In this document: positions 15,158 to 22,707 of the stretch, piece by piece
Layout: each line of letters starts with the position of its first letter
How positions within the stretch are numbered: the first letter of the stretch is position 1
Assembly: GCA_017303775.1 (NCBI GenBank)
Contig: JAFLCH010000011.1
Coordinates: forward strand, 1-35,312
DNA from: Anaerolineae bacterium
Lineage (GTDB): Bacteria > Chloroflexota > Anaerolineae > Aggregatilineales > Phototrophicaceae
DNA length: 35,312 nucleotides
Direction: 5' to 3'
Program-made: the position numbers and the translations under genes
The notes under the pieces: generated by a model
Database searches by the model: none
The model's input: the letters and a program-made list of their open reading frames with translations, nothing else
What the model was told of the DNA's origin: nothing

Positions 15158-16027
15158 TTACTGGATGTTGAACGCCACATCCAATTCGGGTCTGGCGAGT
15201 CCGCTTAACTTCCCCATCAGTTTCATCAGCGCCTGTATGACACTCTCATGGATTCCAACAAGCAGTGCAATCCGAATGATCATAAGACTGATCTCTGCCG
15301 CTGCCCCATACCAACCCAGTCTACTGTAAAGATCCGGCAAAATCGTCAAGCCAAACAGTGCCACGAACGCGTAACAGCACATTTTGATGAGGAGATAGAT
15401 ACCGAACGCATACAACCCCGCGTCCAGCCGGTTGCCGCTGTAAAAGGGCAGCGCTAGCCCGATTAAGCATCCAATGATGACCGACTGAATGTATTCGGCG
15501 TACAAACCTGCACAGGCCGTCACCACATAAAACACGGTCATGAAGTTCGGCAATACAAATTCTGGAAAAGGAGTCATAACCAGAATCAGCCCTAACATGA
15601 GCGAAAATGCCGCGCTCAGTACCAGTGCAATAAGGATCGAATACCACACGATCTGGGTGAGTTGGTCGAATTCCCGCTGGCGGTACAGTGAACTGGTACA
15701 GATCACCCAGCTCGCGCTTAAAGAGCCTTGAGGCAGTAGCGACAGCAAGTCGTAGCTGCCGTCCTCACGCCTCCCCGCGATTGCCCCGCTCACCCGCATC
15801 GCGCATTCCAGCCCGTACAACAATCCCGAAACGCTGATGAAGAATGGGATCACCATAACCAGCAGCAGGGGCATAAACTCGCCGAGAGCCATCACCGCGC
15901 CGATCATGAACCCCGCCCAGCTTACATATCGCCGTCTGCGTCGTTCAGGCAGCAGCACCACCCGCCGAAATAGAGGATGTGTCGCCGGTGGGTTATTGAG
16001 CGCGCGCCATAATTTGCGTGTGACCAT
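15158..16027 (-). CDS. Multi-pass membrane protein, ABC-2 permease-like (paralogue A)
   Basis: This 289-residue protein has about six hydrophobic segments and the same architecture as its downstream neighbour. The N-terminus KLWRALNNPPATHPLFRRVV matches KLWRWVQTPVVRHPVYQRIV of the neighbour. VSGAIAGRREDGSYDLLSLLPQG matches its ABC-2-like REDG-Y-LL-L-P element. AYAxYIQSVIIGCLIGLALP matches the neighbour's DHVQSIVLAVVVGMLVP. Both proteins keep a GNRLDAG/TRRIDAG motif before the next helix. The function is unknown; half-transporter permeases with a distant ATPase are one possibility. The ATG at 16027 has only a weak upstream purine stretch. Upstream lies a long low-complexity region. Confidence 0.72.
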   Translation of the reverse strand: MVTRKLWRALNNPPATHPLFRRVVLLPERRRRRYVSWAGFMIGAVMALGEFMPLLLVMVIPFFISVSGLLYGLECAMRVSGAIAGRREDGSYDLLSLLPQGSLSASWVICTSSLYRQREFDQLTQIVWYSILIALVLSAAFSLMLGLILVMTPFPEFVLPNFMTVFYVVTACAGLYAEYIQSVIIGCLIGLALPFYSGNRLDAGLYAFGIYLLIKMCCYAFVALFGLTILPDLYSRLGWYGAAAEISLMIIRIALLVGIHESVIQALMKLMGKLSGLARPELDVAFNIQ

Positions 16028-16549
16028 AATTTAGTATCCGGTTGTCGCGCCGTCTCTTCAAACCTCGGCAGGCGCGGGCAGGATAAAACCATCATCGCTC
16101 ATTGTAAGCGCAGATCGCCCCGTTTGGCTAAATCAATCACCCCGAATGGCTCATCGCTGCCTTTCACCAACTCGCCGCGTGATGAACTTCAAAAAAGTCT
16201 GCCTTTTGCCCACAAACCATTTTCTAACCATCCACCTACCGTCTTAACAATCTTGCCCCCTCAATCGGTTAGAAAATTCGTCGCCAAATAGTGACCATTT
16301 GGTAACCCTAAACCAGATCATTTGTGCTATGATAGTCTTGGCGTCCGTTCCATCAGCCCGGCGCCGCGCATCTTAACAACCGCATACCTTACCATCGGTG
16401 ACCACAGTAGGGACAGCATCCAATACTGTTCGGCATCACGCCATTCCCGACCACATCGGCACGTTCTCCCGATCATGCCCTGTATGGCGGTTGTGGCGGC
16501 CTTGTCAATGGCAATCCCCCTCATTCCCGCCGCCTTTTTTGTCGGCGGC

Positions 16550-16567
16550 GACGACGACGACGACGAC
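16550..16567 (+). repeat. (GAC)6 triplet repeat
   Basis: Six perfect tandem GAC units. A frame on the plus strand would read six aspartates; another six threonines; the minus strand six serines. Slippage at such a tract could change its length between strains. Confidence 0.9.
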
Positions 16568-16803
16568 AAACGCCCCCCTCGGCGGCAATCTCGCCTTCTT
16601 CCCGCCTCTTTTTTCAGCCGCGCTGCTGCCGCTGCTGCTGCAAAACCGCTGTGGCGTGGGACTGATGACTTATAACGTGCCTCTTCTTGGCACTAGAATG
16701 CCAATGCCATTGCCGCCAATGACGCCAGTTCAGCCAATTTCGCCCTTGCGCCGTGAACCACTTCCCGTCACGCTCGCCTATTCCCGCCGCATTTCACCGC
16801 CAC

Positions 16804-16821
16804 GCCGCCGCCGCCGCCGCC
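16804..16821 (+). repeat. (GCC)6 triplet repeat
   Basis: Six perfect tandem GCC units, 20 bases from the end of the beta-propeller gene. On the minus strand the tract lies just past the stop codon and reads as GGC repeats, a G-rich RNA. Confidence 0.9.
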
Positions 16822-16840
16822 AACCCCCTCGTGCGTAACC

Positions 16841-18094
16841 TTACGGCGCTAATCCCCACGCAATCGGGTTTGCGCCGCCGAGGGTCGGGAAGATCCCTTC
16901 GCTCAGCGCGGTGAAGACGCCCGTCTCAATGTTCAGCGCTAACAACAAATAGCCTTTATCATCGCCGGGGACATTTCCGCCCAATGCCAGATGCGTACTG
17001 TCGGGTGACCAGATCAACCGTGCTGGGCTGGGTGTGTGCTCCATCGTCTTAAAATCGCAGTATGAGCGCAGCGTCCCATTCGCGATGTCGAGGACATGAA
17101 TTTGCCCCTCTCCGGCGTTTGTTTCCGGATCAGCGCCGTTCAGCGGTATCACCCAGAATGCCAGATAGCGGCTGTCTGGCGACCAGCTCAAGTCCCCGCC
17201 GCTTCGCCCGTTGATTCGCACCGCCCCGTACTGGCTGTTCAAATCTGTCCACTGCACCGGTTCGCTTCCGGCGCTCGGCTGCACAGCAAAAATCTCGCTC
17301 CCCACCGCGCCGGTTGCTGCATCAGTCACCCCCGGTGCTGCGTACCCGAACCACTGGCCGTTCGGTGACCATGCCGCCGCTTCATAATAAGGCTTGGCTT
17401 CCCCCAGCTCCACGTAACCGCCCACCCGGCTCTCCGCGTCCCGTGTATCGAGGTTCAGGATCGCCCGTGTGAAAGTGTCGTCCGCTTGGTCAACCACCAG
17501 TCCCCATCGCCCGCCCGGCTGAACCGAAATAACACTCTCAACATTCAAATATTCCCGATCCCCTCCGGTTTCAGGTTGTAAGTAAGCATCTTTCGTCGGT
17601 GTCCAGACCAGCAGCGTGTCCGCTGACCACCATTCGACATCCGCTGCATACGGGATGAGCGGGGTTCTTTGGGTGCCGTCGAGTCGCATTTTGGCATAAA
17701 CATCCGTTGTCGAGTCCACATAGGTGATCCACCGCGAGTCGCGTGACAGCCGGCAGTTCGTCCCGCACGGGCGGGTTTCGGGCAGCGGGTAGCGCCGGTT
17801 GCTGTCGATGTTGTAAACCCACATACTCGCGCTGTCGAAAGACGTCAGGATGATTCCCCCCGGCTCATAAGCCGCGCCGCGTGTTTGAACGCCTGTACCG
17901 GGGCAGACTTGCAGCAGTTGTGCCGCAGCTTGGCCCGCCTTTGGCATCATGACCAACAAACAGGCACATATAAACCAGCATGAATATCGAAGGAGGCGGA
18001 TGGAGTCAAAATGAGAGAGGCTGCGAGGCGACATACGTTTGTTCAGCTTGAATAGTTGTTGCGGCGAAGCATAACATAATTTGTCACAGATCAT
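16841..18094 (-). CDS. Secreted WD40/TolB-like beta-propeller protein
   Basis: This protein of about 417 residues has a hydrophobic signal segment (YSCWFICACLLVMMPKAGQA, cleavage likely after AGQA or AAA), so it is exported. The mature part carries repeated propeller motifs of the PD40 kind: LSRDSRWITYVD, WSPNGQWFGYAAP, WSPDSRYLAFWV and WSPDSTHLALGG. These resemble TolB and other seven-blade propellers that bind proteins or ligands outside the membrane. No enzymatic motif is seen. The start is uncertain: ATG 18094 has GGTGG just upstream; ATG 18034 would give a shorter, more normal signal peptide. It is upstream of the two membrane paralogues but 813 bases away. Confidence 0.82.
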   Translation of the reverse strand: MICDKLCYASPQQLFKLNKRMSPRSLSHFDSIRLLRYSCWFICACLLVMMPKAGQAAAQLLQVCPGTGVQTRGAAYEPGGIILTSFDSASMWVYNIDSNRRYPLPETRPCGTNCRLSRDSRWITYVDSTTDVYAKMRLDGTQRTPLIPYAADVEWWSADTLLVWTPTKDAYLQPETGGDREYLNVESVISVQPGGRWGLVVDQADDTFTRAILNLDTRDAESRVGGYVELGEAKPYYEAAAWSPNGQWFGYAAPGVTDAATGAVGSEIFAVQPSAGSEPVQWTDLNSQYGAVRINGRSGGDLSWSPDSRYLAFWVIPLNGADPETNAGEGQIHVLDIANGTLRSYCDFKTMEHTPSPARLIWSPDSTHLALGGNVPGDDKGYLLLALNIETGVFTALSEGIFPTLGGANPIAWGLAP

Positions 18095-18106
18095 CCAATC
18101 CACCAA

Positions 18107-18434
18107 AAGTAAATTCCGTTGTTCTCTCTTTTCCCTAATCCCGAATCCAGCTCAGTATTGACGGGTTGTCAGGTAAATTGGGAAGCGTAAGGGTGTTTTT
18201 GAGTTCAATTCCCCATGGAACAAACCGAATCCACCCATAAATTACCCCTATCAGCTTATCTTAATGAACCGGTCAATCATTATAAGAGATGATATTCTTG
18301 TTAGAATTTGTTGATCTTGCTGAAATTTATGTGTTTTGGGGTGGGAATTTGGTACACTTAATGCACGAACGTGAAATTGGTATGATACAGTAAATTAAAT
18401 AGTAAGTGCAGTGCCTATGTAAAGGCGTCATTTT
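18107..18434. other. 328-bp divergent intergenic region
   Basis: This AT-rich region separates the minus-strand propeller gene from the plus-strand receiver gene and must hold the promoters of both. A possible weak -10 (TATGAT near 18381) precedes the receiver gene, but its -35 is poor. I see no small gene, RNA or clear operator. Confidence 0.5.
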
Positions 18435-19103
18435 ATGAATAAAAGGCTCACCTCAACATATCCGGCAGTTCGCGACGAGATTGCCGAAGGGTCGCCTTTT
18501 TCTGGTGATTTGAAGGAACCTGCTAATCCGATCCATACCACGAGCAGCCCTGTAATTAAGACGGATGGTGGCGTACCACCCTCTGCGGAAACCGGGCTTA
18601 TTCCGGCTGTGGTTATCGCCCGCTACGAAGGACGCGATAATTCAGAGTCACAAGATGCTTCGCGCACAACTGAAGAAACACAGGTTGCGCCGCTCAACCA
18701 GAAAGCGACTCAAACTATGACGGACCGGCTTCCATCCGTTCTCATCATTGAAGACACCACCGAGTTGGCTGAAGTTATTCAAGCCACTCTTGAACGTATG
18801 AACATGAAAACCATGCACGAGACGCATGGTGGTAAAGCGATCACCCGCTTTAACGATTTACAACCGGACGTCGTGCTCCTCGACATTGGCTTACCGGATA
18901 TGAGTGGGTGGAAATTCTTGGAAGCCATCAAAGAATCGCACCGCGAACAGATGCCCATTATTATCGTGATCACTGCTTATGGTGATCCTGCTAACCGTCT
19001 CGTAGCGAAGTTTCAGGGTGTTCAAGAGTATCTTATAAAGCCATTCACTGCGGATGAAGTGGAACGTGTCGTTTCTGCTGCGCTCAAGAGCCGGACTGCA
19101 TGA
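18435..19103 (+). CDS. Single-domain response regulator with a long disordered N-terminal extension
   Basis: The C-terminal 120 residues form a complete receiver domain: acidic pair E106-D107, phosphoacceptor D150 in VVLLDIGLPDMSG, T180 and K202 in YLIKPFTADEV. The first 95 residues are low-complexity, polar and rich in P, E, S and T, and match no domain I know. There is no DNA-binding or enzymatic output domain, so it acts as a phospho-switch or by protein contact. The ATG at 18435 has AAAGG ten bases upstream; an internal ATG (residue 95, base 18717) would give only the receiver. It overlaps the TPR gene by four bases (ATGA), which implies translational coupling. No kinase is adjacent. Confidence 0.85.
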   Translation: MNKRLTSTYPAVRDEIAEGSPFSGDLKEPANPIHTTSSPVIKTDGGVPPSAETGLIPAVVIARYEGRDNSESQDASRTTEETQVAPLNQKATQTMTDRLPSVLIIEDTTELAEVIQATLERMNMKTMHETHGGKAITRFNDLQPDVVLLDIGLPDMSGWKFLEAIKESHREQMPIIIVITAYGDPANRLVAKFQGVQEYLIKPFTADEVERVVSAALKSRTA

Positions 19104-20095
19104 CCGCTTCCCGCATGGGAAATAGGTGGCTGCTGTTCGGTTTTTTATTCCCGCTTTTTCTATTGACTCCTACCCCCGATCATTTTTCACAACTTATTCG
19201 AGACAATGTACTTGCCAATCGGCCTGCTCAGGCCCTATACCAGATTCACGCCCTTGTATTGGATCAGGGTTGGACAGCGGATTTAGCCTTGCAGGCTGGT
19301 GATCTTGCCTATGCTTCTGGTGATATGCAGTCCGCGGCTTCCTACTGGGAAATGGCCTTGAATCTTCAACCGGGTAACGGGACGCTAACCCGGCGTCTGT
19401 CCCTGCATTATCTGGACATGGAATATTGGTCACAGGCTGTGCGCATGCTCGACCAGAGTGTTGTGCTCGATGCTGACGACAATTGGGCACATTTTCATCT
19501 TGCGCTGCTTCAACTGACCATCAACCCATCTGCTGCTGTAACCCATTTTCAACTCGCAGCGCGTGATGCCCGGTTCACGACTGTGGCCGAAGATTTGCTC
19601 CCCTTGCTCCAAGCTGCAAGCGCAGGTGAGCCACAGGATATGCCTCGCATTGGGGTGATCCTCGCCGGTCATAATTTGTGGCGATATGCAGACTATGTGC
19701 TTCAATTCGAGGTATCACTAAGCCCACAACCTGAAGCGGTAGCCTATTTGGGTTTAGCGCGGGATCATCTAGGGAAAAATAGTTCCGGCCAGTTCCGGAC
19801 TGCCCTCGAGTTAGCGCCCAATAACCCCCGGATTCACTTCATTCACGGCCTTCACTATCGCCTCTTGGAAGATCATCTTGAAAGCCTGTATGCTTTTCAA
19901 CGTGCCGCTTCTTTAGATCCCATAAATCCAACTTATGCTGCCGAAGTTGGCCTGACTTATCAACGCCTAGGGCAGTCCGCCGAAGCAGAATATTGGTTGA
20001 AAGCTGCCCTGACTTTATCCGCTAATGACAACCGCTTTCAGTCGTTGCTCGATGCCTTCTATGAACAGTCGCCCTCTCTGACGCCCTCCAACTAA
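19100..20095 (+). CDS. Membrane-anchored or exported TPR protein
   Basis: This 331-residue protein begins with a signal or anchor segment (NRWLLFGFLFPLFLLTPTP). Tetratricopeptide repeats follow, with recognisable units such as LALQAGDLAYASGDMQSAAS, YWEMALNLQPGN, WAHFHLALLQ, RTALELAPNNPRIHFIHGLH, AFQRAASLDPINPTYAAEVG and YWLKAALTLSANDN. TPR arrays form protein-binding scaffolds. The start ATG overlaps the stop codon of the receiver gene (ATGA), so the two are coexpressed. The protein probably acts outside or at the membrane with the LamG-like product encoded next. No catalytic site is visible. Confidence 0.85.
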   Translation: MTASRMGNRWLLFGFLFPLFLLTPTPDHFSQLIRDNVLANRPAQALYQIHALVLDQGWTADLALQAGDLAYASGDMQSAASYWEMALNLQPGNGTLTRRLSLHYLDMEYWSQAVRMLDQSVVLDADDNWAHFHLALLQLTINPSAAVTHFQLAARDARFTTVAEDLLPLLQAASAGEPQDMPRIGVILAGHNLWRYADYVLQFEVSLSPQPEAVAYLGLARDHLGKNSSGQFRTALELAPNNPRIHFIHGLHYRLLEDHLESLYAFQRAASLDPINPTYAAEVGLTYQRLGQSAEAEYWLKAALTLSANDNRFQSLLDAFYEQSPSLTPSN

Positions 20096-20166
20096 ACGTT
20101 TACGCCCTTTACCCCCCGTGCTACAATCCCTTCTAATCAGTTCAATGATCCTTAGAGGCCGTACCC

Positions 20167-20931
20167 TTGCGCCGTTTCCTCTTATTATTCCTATCTTTGG
20201 TTTTGTTGGGTGCATCTTATGCAGTGAACCGGTTTGTCATAAACCTGCATTATATTGTGCCAGTGGAACCGGGAAAACTTGCCTACGTTGCCGCATTCGA
20301 TGGTAATCAGGAAGATTGGTCGCTTTCGGAAGGTCAGCTCCGGTCACGTATTCTCGAAACGGGCGTTCTTCAACTGGAAGTACTGGAACCGAACCGCCTA
20401 CCATTCGCGCAGTCCAAACCTTATTTTGCCGATTTTGACTTACGGGTTCAGGCTTCTCCGGTGGGTGGGCCTCTGGACAATGGATACGGGATTATCTTTC
20501 GCTTGCAAAATAAAGATAATTCAGTCTTGAGCGATGATGATTTCTATCTGTTCCAGATTAGCAGTGATGGTTACTATCGGGTTTTGCGCGCTTTCCAAGG
20601 TGAACAGAAAGAATTGAGCACATGGATTCCGTCGCCACTCATTCTGCAAGGAAACAATGTGGTTAATCAGTTGCGGGTCATTGGTCAGGGTACGTCGTTC
20701 AAGTTTTTCATTAACAACCAACCAGTTCAATTGTGCATCCCCGATGATCCCTCAGCTCGTAGTACTTATACGCGCGCTGGCGTTTGCGAAGGGGGATCTA
20801 TGCAAGACATTTTGGTGGATGCATCTATTCCAAACGGCCAACTTGCGCTTGCTGCTCAGTCATTCAATGAAGCAGGCGTTGTAATCGAGTTTGATAATCT
20901 CGTCATCTATGGCCCAACTACACAAGAATAA
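20167..20931 (+). CDS. Exported protein with a concanavalin/LamG-like domain
   Basis: This 254-residue protein has an N-terminal hydrophobic segment (FLLLFLSLVLLGASYAVNRF) that is either a signal peptide or an anchor. The rest reads as a jelly-roll domain of the LamG/DUF1080 kind: DNGYGIIFRLQNKDN, DFYLFQISSDGYYRVLRAF, NQLRVIGQGTSFKFFINNQP and VVIEFDNLVIYGP. Such domains bind sugars or proteins at the surface. The start is TTG 20167, with GAGG nine bases upstream; the frame has no earlier ATG. The gene is 71 bases after the TPR gene and 15 bases before mtaB, on the same strand. Confidence 0.78.
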   Translation: MRRFLLLFLSLVLLGASYAVNRFVINLHYIVPVEPGKLAYVAAFDGNQEDWSLSEGQLRSRILETGVLQLEVLEPNRLPFAQSKPYFADFDLRVQASPVGGPLDNGYGIIFRLQNKDNSVLSDDDFYLFQISSDGYYRVLRAFQGEQKELSTWIPSPLILQGNNVVNQLRVIGQGTSFKFFINNQPVQLCIPDDPSARSTYTRAGVCEGGSMQDILVDASIPNGQLALAAQSFNEAGVVIEFDNLVIYGPTTQE

Positions 20932-20946
20932 GTTCGAGTAACGCAA

Positions 20947-22239
20947 ATGAAGGTTCATCTCCGAACATTGGGGTGTCGCCTGAATCAAGCCGAAATTGAT
21001 TCAATGGCGCGCCAATTTCGTCAACAAGGGCATGAAGTCGTGGATGACCCCGGATCAGCCGATTGGCACGTGGTAAACACCTGTGCCGTCACCCAAGATG
21101 CCAATCGCAGCAGTCGTCACTTGATCCGGGAACTTCACCAATCCAACACGGATGCTCAGATCACGGTCACAGGTTGCTATGCCCAGATTGCGCCATCTGA
21201 AATCAGTGTGCTTCCCGGCGTCACCCGTATCGTTGATAACTTGTCGAAGGATCACCTCGTTGAGACGGTGACCGGCAAACCGGTCGAGTTATTTGATCTT
21301 GATCCACTGAGTCGCGGTAACAAGCTCGGTGCATATGGTCGCACCCGAGCCTTTGTCAAAGTACAGGACGGTTGCGACAATGCTTGTACCTTTTGTATCA
21401 CCACCGTAGCGCGTGGGGCAGGGCGAAGTCGCTCGGTTGCCGAAGTAGTACATGAAATACAGCACCTCCATACGCTCGGTTATCAGGAAGCGGTTCTAAC
21501 CGGTGTGCATCTAGGGAGCTACGGTCACGATCTGGGTGATGAGTCAGGTTTAGAGCATTTGGTTGGTGCGATCCTTGAAAACACCGATATTCCACGCTTG
21601 CGACTATCCTCACTAGAACCATGGGATTTAACCCCCACTTTTTTTGACCTGTGGCAAAACCCGCGCCTATGTCGCCATCTACACCTTCCGTTGCAGAGCG
21701 GCTGCGATGCTACTTTGAGGCGGATGCGCCGTAGAACCAATCAGGTTCAATTTCGGTCGTTGATAGCCGCGGCTCGTGACCGTATACCGGGGGTTGGAAT
21801 CACAACGGATATTATTGTGGGGTTCCCCGGGGAAACAGACGAGGAATTCGCGATAAGTCAACAGTTTATTGCCGGGATGAATTTTGCGGGTATGCATGTC
21901 TTTCGTTATAGCAAACGCCCCGGCACTGCTGCCGCTCGTATGAAAGCGCATGTTCCCGAAAGTGTCAAAAAGCAGCGCTCTGCACAGCTTTTAGCAATGG
22001 CGCAGGAACAGGAAAAGCAGTTCGCTGATCAGTTTTACGGTCAAACTCTGGCTGTGCTCTGGGAGCATATTGCCGGAGCGACAGAAGACGGTTTCATCAA
22101 TGTTGGTTATACTGATAACTATGTTCGCGTTCGCAGTGTGCATCCGCGGGTGTTGACCGATCTCGTTACATCTGCGCGTATTGGGGACTATGCAGCATCC
22201 GGTACACATGCTGAACCTTTGTTGAATCAGGTTGATTAG
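20947..22239 (+). CDS. mtaB: tRNA t6A37 methylthiotransferase
   Basis: This 430-residue radical SAM enzyme adds a methylthio group to t6A at position 37 of ANN-decoding tRNAs, giving ms2t6A. The N-terminal MTTase domain has the auxiliary cluster cysteines C10 (TLGCRLNQAE), C46 (NTCAVT) and C77 (TGCYAQ). The radical SAM motif is C143-x3-C147-x2-C150 (CDNACTFC). A TRAM-like segment occupies the last 65 residues. The CRLNQAE signature fits MtaB rather than MiaB or RimO. It lies 9 bases before the yqeY-like gene, inside a conserved housekeeping block. Confidence 0.94.
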   Translation: MKVHLRTLGCRLNQAEIDSMARQFRQQGHEVVDDPGSADWHVVNTCAVTQDANRSSRHLIRELHQSNTDAQITVTGCYAQIAPSEISVLPGVTRIVDNLSKDHLVETVTGKPVELFDLDPLSRGNKLGAYGRTRAFVKVQDGCDNACTFCITTVARGAGRSRSVAEVVHEIQHLHTLGYQEAVLTGVHLGSYGHDLGDESGLEHLVGAILENTDIPRLRLSSLEPWDLTPTFFDLWQNPRLCRHLHLPLQSGCDATLRRMRRRTNQVQFRSLIAAARDRIPGVGITTDIIVGFPGETDEEFAISQQFIAGMNFAGMHVFRYSKRPGTAAARMKAHVPESVKKQRSAQLLAMAQEQEKQFADQFYGQTLAVLWEHIAGATEDGFINVGYTDNYVRVRSVHPRVLTDLVTSARIGDYAASGTHAEPLLNQVD

Positions 22240-22248
22240 GAGCATAAG

Positions 22249-22695
22249 GTGTCAGATCCAAAAGCAGCACTACAGGCGGCTTTGAAAGCAGCGATGATCA
22301 ATAAGGATAATACTCGTCGGGACGTGTTACGGGTCTTGATGAGTTCTTTGAAGCAGGTAGAGATTGATTCGCAGAAAGAATTGACTGCCGATGACGTGGT
22401 ATCTATTCTGCAAAAAGAAGCCAAGAAACGGCGTGAAAGCATTGAAGAAGCTCTGAAGTTAGGTCGGGCTGAAATAGCCGAAACCGAAAAAGTTGAACTG
22501 GCGATTCTTGAGGAGTTTTTACCAAAGCAGCTTTCCCGTGAAGAAATCAGTAAAATTGTTCAGGAAACGGTTGCTGAAACGGGTGTCTCTTCTGCCAAAG
22601 AAATTGGAAAGCTCATGGGAGCGCTAATGCCTAAAGTCAAGGGTTTGGCAGATGGAAAACTGGTGAACGAAGTTGTCCGAGAGTTCCTGAAGTAA
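22249..22695 (+). CDS. yqeY: GatB/YqeY domain protein
   Basis: This 148-residue helical protein matches the YqeY family: DPKAALQAALKAAMINKDN at the start, VSILQKEAKKRRESIEEALK in the middle and LPKQLSREEISKIV, KEIGKLMGALMPKVKGLADG near the end. The C-terminal half resembles the tail domain of GatB that binds tRNA in the amidotransferase; the free-standing protein may act on aminoacyl-tRNA, but its reaction is not established. The start is GTG 22249 with AGGAG seven bases upstream. It is encoded between mtaB and the HD phosphodiesterase, as in many bacteria. Confidence 0.92.
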   Translation: MSDPKAALQAALKAAMINKDNTRRDVLRVLMSSLKQVEIDSQKELTADDVVSILQKEAKKRRESIEEALKLGRAEIAETEKVELAILEEFLPKQLSREEISKIVQETVAETGVSSAKEIGKLMGALMPKVKGLADGKLVNEVVREFLK

Positions 22696-22707
22696 GCATA
22701 TCGATCT

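Larger units (their letters stand above)
16028..16840. other. 813-bp region with triplet repeats and no convincing gene
   Basis: No gene is supported here. The left part (16028-16320) is ordinary intergenic sequence. The right part (16490-16830) is low-complexity and C-rich on the plus strand: (GAC)6 at 16550-16567, a GCT/GCC triplet run at 16622-16641, (GCC)6 at 16804-16821, three copies of TTCCCGCC (16524, 16599, 16781) and a GCCGCC/GGCGGC inverted repeat around TTTTTT (about 16529-16549). Plus-strand open frames of 117 and 146 codons cross it, but their products are just runs of D, A, T, R and P and no ribosome-binding site is apparent. It separates two genes of the minus strand. It may be a decayed gene or an expanded repeat spacer. 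Confidence 0.6.

Noticed and set aside
16322..16838. Frames of 117 and 146 codons in the low-complexity region
   Set aside because: The products are mostly repeats (D6, A7, T6, R6) and prolines; start sites lack ribosome-binding sequences and the frames overlap each other, so coding is not supported.
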